From positions 331,001 through 395,000 of the forward strand of contig CAUJNA010000535.1 in NCBI GenBank assembly GCA_963377175.1: 64,000 nucleotides of DNA, given 5' to 3'. Shown here one piece after another: positions 62,287-64,000 of the stretch. The first letter of the stretch is position 1. Every line of letters begins with the position of its first letter. Below the pieces are notes generated by a model that ran no database searches, had not been told where the DNA came from, and worked only from the letters and a program-made list of their open reading frames with translations. This DNA is from Effrenium voratum (taxonomy: Eukaryota; Sar; Dinophyceae; Suessiales; Symbiodiniaceae). A program made the translations under genes and the position numbers.

Positions 62287-63357
62287 ATGACTGCAACATT
62301 TGTTTTGCTCAACATTCTGACTGACATTTCGGTGTGCATTTACTTCGACCGATGCGATGGACAGCCCGCATTCCGGAATTTGACGCGACAGTATTTCCAC
62401 CGGATTCTCGCAAGAGATTTGAAGATGGAGCGCACGAATTTTTCGGAATACAAGGCATTCATTACGGCCACGATGTTGTGGCAGATTCTATTCAGCGGCC
62501 AGCAACAGGAACAATTTGGGTTCCAGGATTTTATTTTCATGAACCGATTCGCGGACGATGCCTGGAGTGCGCAGATTCTGATCAGGATCATTCCAAACAT
62601 TGCGGCTGGGAGTATGTCCTATACTCCATTTGAGAGGCATTTGTGGCTACAATTCCCACCAAGGGTGGAGAGATTGATTCCATTCAACCCCAATTGGAAT
62701 TTGCAACATTTGAACTTTTGCATGTTGCCATTCATGCTGTATTTCACCATGCCTTCAGCAATGTGGAACCATTTGAAGAGGATTTTTGAGGGCCGTGCCA
62801 GTAACATTCCTGAGGCTATGAAGGGAACATTTGCAATTCTTGCTTCACATTGTTTCTGGAACAGTCAGTTTACTGGATTCCATTTGAGCCCGCGTTCGTC
62901 TTTGCTATTCTTTCTGTATTCATTCAGCTATGAGCGATCATTTGCACCAGAGGGTGATGCAAAGAACAGATTGATTCAGTATTTGGCGGACGCACCAGTG
63001 GTGATTGGATTCAGGCCACATTCGCAGCGATTTCTTGATTTCATGAGGCATTCATTTACTCACGTATTTGTGAGGTCTCACATTGACCCCATCATTCACT
63101 TCAAGGATTACATTTGGGATTCAAGAGACAGCTTGGCGATGCAGGAGATTTGCTCCATGGCCGGATTCAATATCAAGGCCCAGATTGGGGAATTGATGCT
63201 CGCTGCCAATTCATTGCAGCAAAGCAATTCCCATTGGTACCGGGATTACCACATGTTCATTCCCAAGACCTGGAAGACTTCATTGGACAAATTCATGGGC
63301 GACTACCAGGAGATTCCCAAGTCACTGGTAGATTCATATTACAGAGCGAAGCTGTGA
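62287..63357 (+). CDS. Extra ORF downstream of pol, unknown function
   Basis: A 356-residue protein with no domain I recognise, aromatic-rich (many Phe, Trp, His). It has a hydrophobic start (TATFVLLNILTDISVCIYF) and a second hydrophobic stretch (LNFCMLPFMLYFTMPSAMW). It occupies the place where env-like genes lie in some LTR elements. Codon composition matches the pol frame. It could be a membrane protein, a captured gene or a remodelled RNase H-side region. Its start is about 70 bp after the pol stop. Confidence 0.6.
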   Translation: MTATFVLLNILTDISVCIYFDRCDGQPAFRNLTRQYFHRILARDLKMERTNFSEYKAFITATMLWQILFSGQQQEQFGFQDFIFMNRFADDAWSAQILIRIIPNIAAGSMSYTPFERHLWLQFPPRVERLIPFNPNWNLQHLNFCMLPFMLYFTMPSAMWNHLKRIFEGRASNIPEAMKGTFAILASHCFWNSQFTGFHLSPRSSLLFFLYSFSYERSFAPEGDAKNRLIQYLADAPVVIGFRPHSQRFLDFMRHSFTHVFVRSHIDPIIHFKDYIWDSRDSLAMQEICSMAGFNIKAQIGELMLAANSLQQSNSHWYRDYHMFIPKTWKTSLDKFMGDYQEIPKSLVDSYYRAKL

Positions 63358-63852
63358 TTCAGCATTGGTGGAGCTGGGATTTCGATTCTGGCCAGGCACC
63401 GATTTGGATGCATTTATTCCACACTGGATTTGCATTGAGATTCTATGTTCATTGGATATCGCGATTTTGCCTGGTTCGATTTGCCACTTCATTTGTGATT
63501 CAGTTTTCGGCATTTGTGTGGAGGTACAGTTACAACATTACTGTAGATGACAGTTTACTTTTGGTTTGGATTCATCTATGACACCAATACATTGAGAGGA
63601 CGTTTTCTGGTGATTCTGGAGGCGATACTCTTGGAACACATTCTGTCTGTGATTCGAGTCCACAATACATTCAACCACTTGTCCTTGTGCATTTCCCAGC
63701 ATTGCAATTCTTTTGGTGATGATTAGGTCACCCGTTTTGCATAGACATTTTGCAGAGAGAAAAGATTTCAAGGCAGCTTGGCATTCTTTGGAATGCATTT
63801 GTGCTAGTGGAGTGTGGATTAATTCCACATTTTCCATTAATCCAAGGGGGCG
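63358..63852 (+). other. 3' untranslated region with polypurine tract
   Basis: Non-coding stretch between the second ORF and the 3' LTR. It ends CCAAGGGGGCG, a short purine tract expected to prime plus-strand synthesis. Short open frames here have no support. Confidence 0.6.
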
Positions 63853-63978
63853 TGCGAAAGTACACCATGCATTCCCACTTGGATGTAATTCATACTGATT
63901 ACCATTGCATGGCTCAAGATGACAAAGGTGCATTTGCTGCCTTGGTTGATTAGCAGAGATTAGTCTCTGATTTTCCCA
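63853..63978 (+). repeat. 3' LTR
   Basis: Identical to 56828-56953 and followed by the target duplication GGTTG (63979-63983). Confidence 0.93.
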
Positions 63979-64000
63979 GGTTGGTGGGGGGGGGAGGGGT

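Larger units (their letters stand above)
56828..63978 (+). mobile_element. Ty1/copia LTR retrotransposon, complete and young
   Basis: About 7.15 kb with identical 126-bp LTRs (56828-56953, 63853-63978), TG...CA ends and a GGTTG duplication at 56823-56827 and 63979-63983. A primer-binding site follows the 5' LTR, and a purine tract precedes the 3' LTR. Gene order is gag, protease, integrase, reverse transcriptase, as in copia elements. The RNase H region is mostly missing and an extra ORF lies after pol. Identical LTRs indicate a recent insertion. Confidence 0.93.

Overview
The window looks like nuclear DNA of a dinoflagellate-type protist that carries an endogenous Polinton-like virus and a young Ty1/copia retrotransposon. 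The host call rests on four things: exon-like islands that all lie on the + strand, long introns, inferred intron 5' ends that are GC or GA rather than GT, and abundant purine-rich satellites and microsatellites. No species can be named from the sequence alone.

Layout. 1-6.9 kb: minisatellites, one MITE-like element and one clear exon-like island (2273-2365). 6.9-7.9 kb: the first exons of a small TPR-domain host gene. 8-12 kb: a MITE-like inverted repeat and a 2.4-kb purine/pyrimidine satellite with internal inversions. 12,031-35,028: a 23-kb element with 270-bp terminal inverted repeats (TIRs), flanked on both sides by a run of eight G. 35.8-38.65 kb: the remaining exons of the TPR gene, so the virus sits in its ~28-kb intron. 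40.85-47.6 kb: a second host gene, an ACT-domain protein that can be followed through six or seven exons. 49.4-56.5 kb: exon-like islands encoding hydrophobic segments of an unrecognised host gene or genes, plus MITE-like elements. 56,828-63,978: a complete copia-type retrotransposon with identical 126-bp LTRs and a GGTTG target duplication.

The viral element. Its AT-rich core encodes an rve integrase, an A32-like packaging ATPase, a double-jelly-roll major capsid protein, a minor capsid (penton) protein, a fibre with a C-terminal S74 chaperone, a lipase-like protein, several small or basic proteins, a C2HC zinc-finger protein and a 1267-residue protein-primed DNA polymerase B. I found no adenain-like protease. 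Five genes (three at the left end, the zinc-finger protein and the polymerase) share a long upstream motif around CTACTTAAAGA. The integrase, ATPase, capsid and most other core genes instead have short AT-rich leaders, often with TCTAAATNA. This suggests early and late promoter classes.

The right 3 kb inside the TIRs differs in base composition. It carries two genes with ubiquitin-like domains, and three left-half genes have F-box-like N-termini, so the element may carry a ubiquitin-linked accessory set. Three reading-frame breaks, a 20-codon methyltransferase stub and an in-frame hairpin insertion in the polymerase point to a recent but decaying (or imperfectly assembled) insertion.
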